This document shows positions 13,825 through 13,957 of a stretch of 13,957 bases of DNA, in pieces (position 1 is the stretch's first letter; each line of letters opens with the position of its first letter). Source of the stretch: Paracoccaceae bacterium (GTDB lineage: Bacteria; Pseudomonadota; Alphaproteobacteria; Rhodobacterales; Rhodobacteraceae); the NCBI GenBank assembly GCA_013214715.1, contig JABSSB010000008.1, forward strand, positions 20,773 to 34,729. The letters run 5' to 3'. Below the pieces are notes generated by a model. The model searched no databases. It was not told the origin of the DNA and saw only the letters and a list, made by a program, of their open reading frames with translations. The translations under genes were made by a program, and so were the position numbers.

Positions 13825-13957
13825 TCACCGCAATTTCGGCGGTTTCTTGGGGTCCATGCCCGGCGCCACAGGGGCCGCCATAGTCTGCGGTGCAGGTTTT
13901 GGCAGGTCAATCGGCATTCCGGCTCGCATCAGGCGATCTGTCATCGGATCATCAGCT
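13825..13957 (-). CDS. 3' end of an unidentified leftward gene
   Basis: On the minus strand a frame is open from the right edge to a TGA at 13825-13827, giving 43 visible codons: residues such as DRLMRAGMPIDLPKPAP and a basic tail PKKPPKLR. The Pro-rich, charged end looks like the flexible C-terminus of a real protein and the spacing to the next gene (94 bases) suits this. There are no domain features to name it. An open frame of this length could also occur by chance in GC-rich DNA. Confidence 0.4.
   Translation of the reverse strand, partial: ADDPMTDRLMRAGMPIDLPKPAPQTMAAPVAPGMDPKKPPKLR

Noticed and set aside
1..13957. tRNA, rRNA, CRISPR array, insertion sequence, phage or defence island
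   Set aside because: Reading both strands gave no cloverleaf, no spaced direct repeats, no transposase or integrase motif and no terminal inverted repeats. Codon style is even across the window.

Overview
The window is chromosomal DNA from an alphaproteobacterium, most likely of the order Rhodobacterales (Roseobacter-type). The reasons are a GC-rich coding style, a clear GcrA cell-cycle regulator (a family confined to Alphaproteobacteria), the tight ftsE-ftsX-plsC gene string, an argD-argF pair, and short GC-rich intergenic hairpins of a kind common in that group. The assignment rests on gene content and style, not on a database match.

Layout, left to right. The left edge holds the 3' part of a MAPEG-family membrane protein gene followed by lpd (dihydrolipoyl dehydrogenase), both rightward. 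A hairpin separates lpd from a leftward block that reads, in transcription order, ftsE, ftsX, plsC and an FMN-binding PPOX-type flavoprotein gene. The ftsE/ftsX and ftsX/plsC junctions overlap by four bases. Divergent from ftsE is a gene for an MJ0042-type zinc-ribbon protein with a long Pro/Glu-rich linker and one membrane segment. It runs tail-to-tail into gnd (6-phosphogluconate dehydrogenase, leftward). Divergent from gnd is a flavin-containing monooxygenase (FMO-like) gene whose stop codon overlaps that of argF. The leftward argD-argF pair makes arginine precursors. A 332-base interval then separates argD from the rightward gcrA. Behind gcrA lies a Nudix hydrolase gene that appears split by a one-base frameshift. 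It meets, tail-to-tail, a secreted YHS-domain protein gene (leftward). Next come a leftward conserved hypothetical gene with a dinucleotide-fold-like start and, at the right edge, the 3' end of one more leftward reading frame.

How the genes work together. Most are housekeeping: the E3 component of 2-oxoacid dehydrogenases, NADPH production by the pentose-phosphate route, arginine synthesis, phospholipid acylation, and cell-division control (FtsEX for septal wall hydrolase activation, GcrA for transcription of cell-cycle genes). I see no mobile element, CRISPR array, tRNA, rRNA or defence cassette, and no convincing new multi-gene system. The points most worth a second look are the frameshifted Nudix gene, the structured promoter and leader of gcrA with a small arginine-rich frame upstream, the hairpin between argD and argF, the FMO-type enzyme, the zinc-ribbon protein beside ftsE, and three convergent gene pairs with essentially no space for a terminator.
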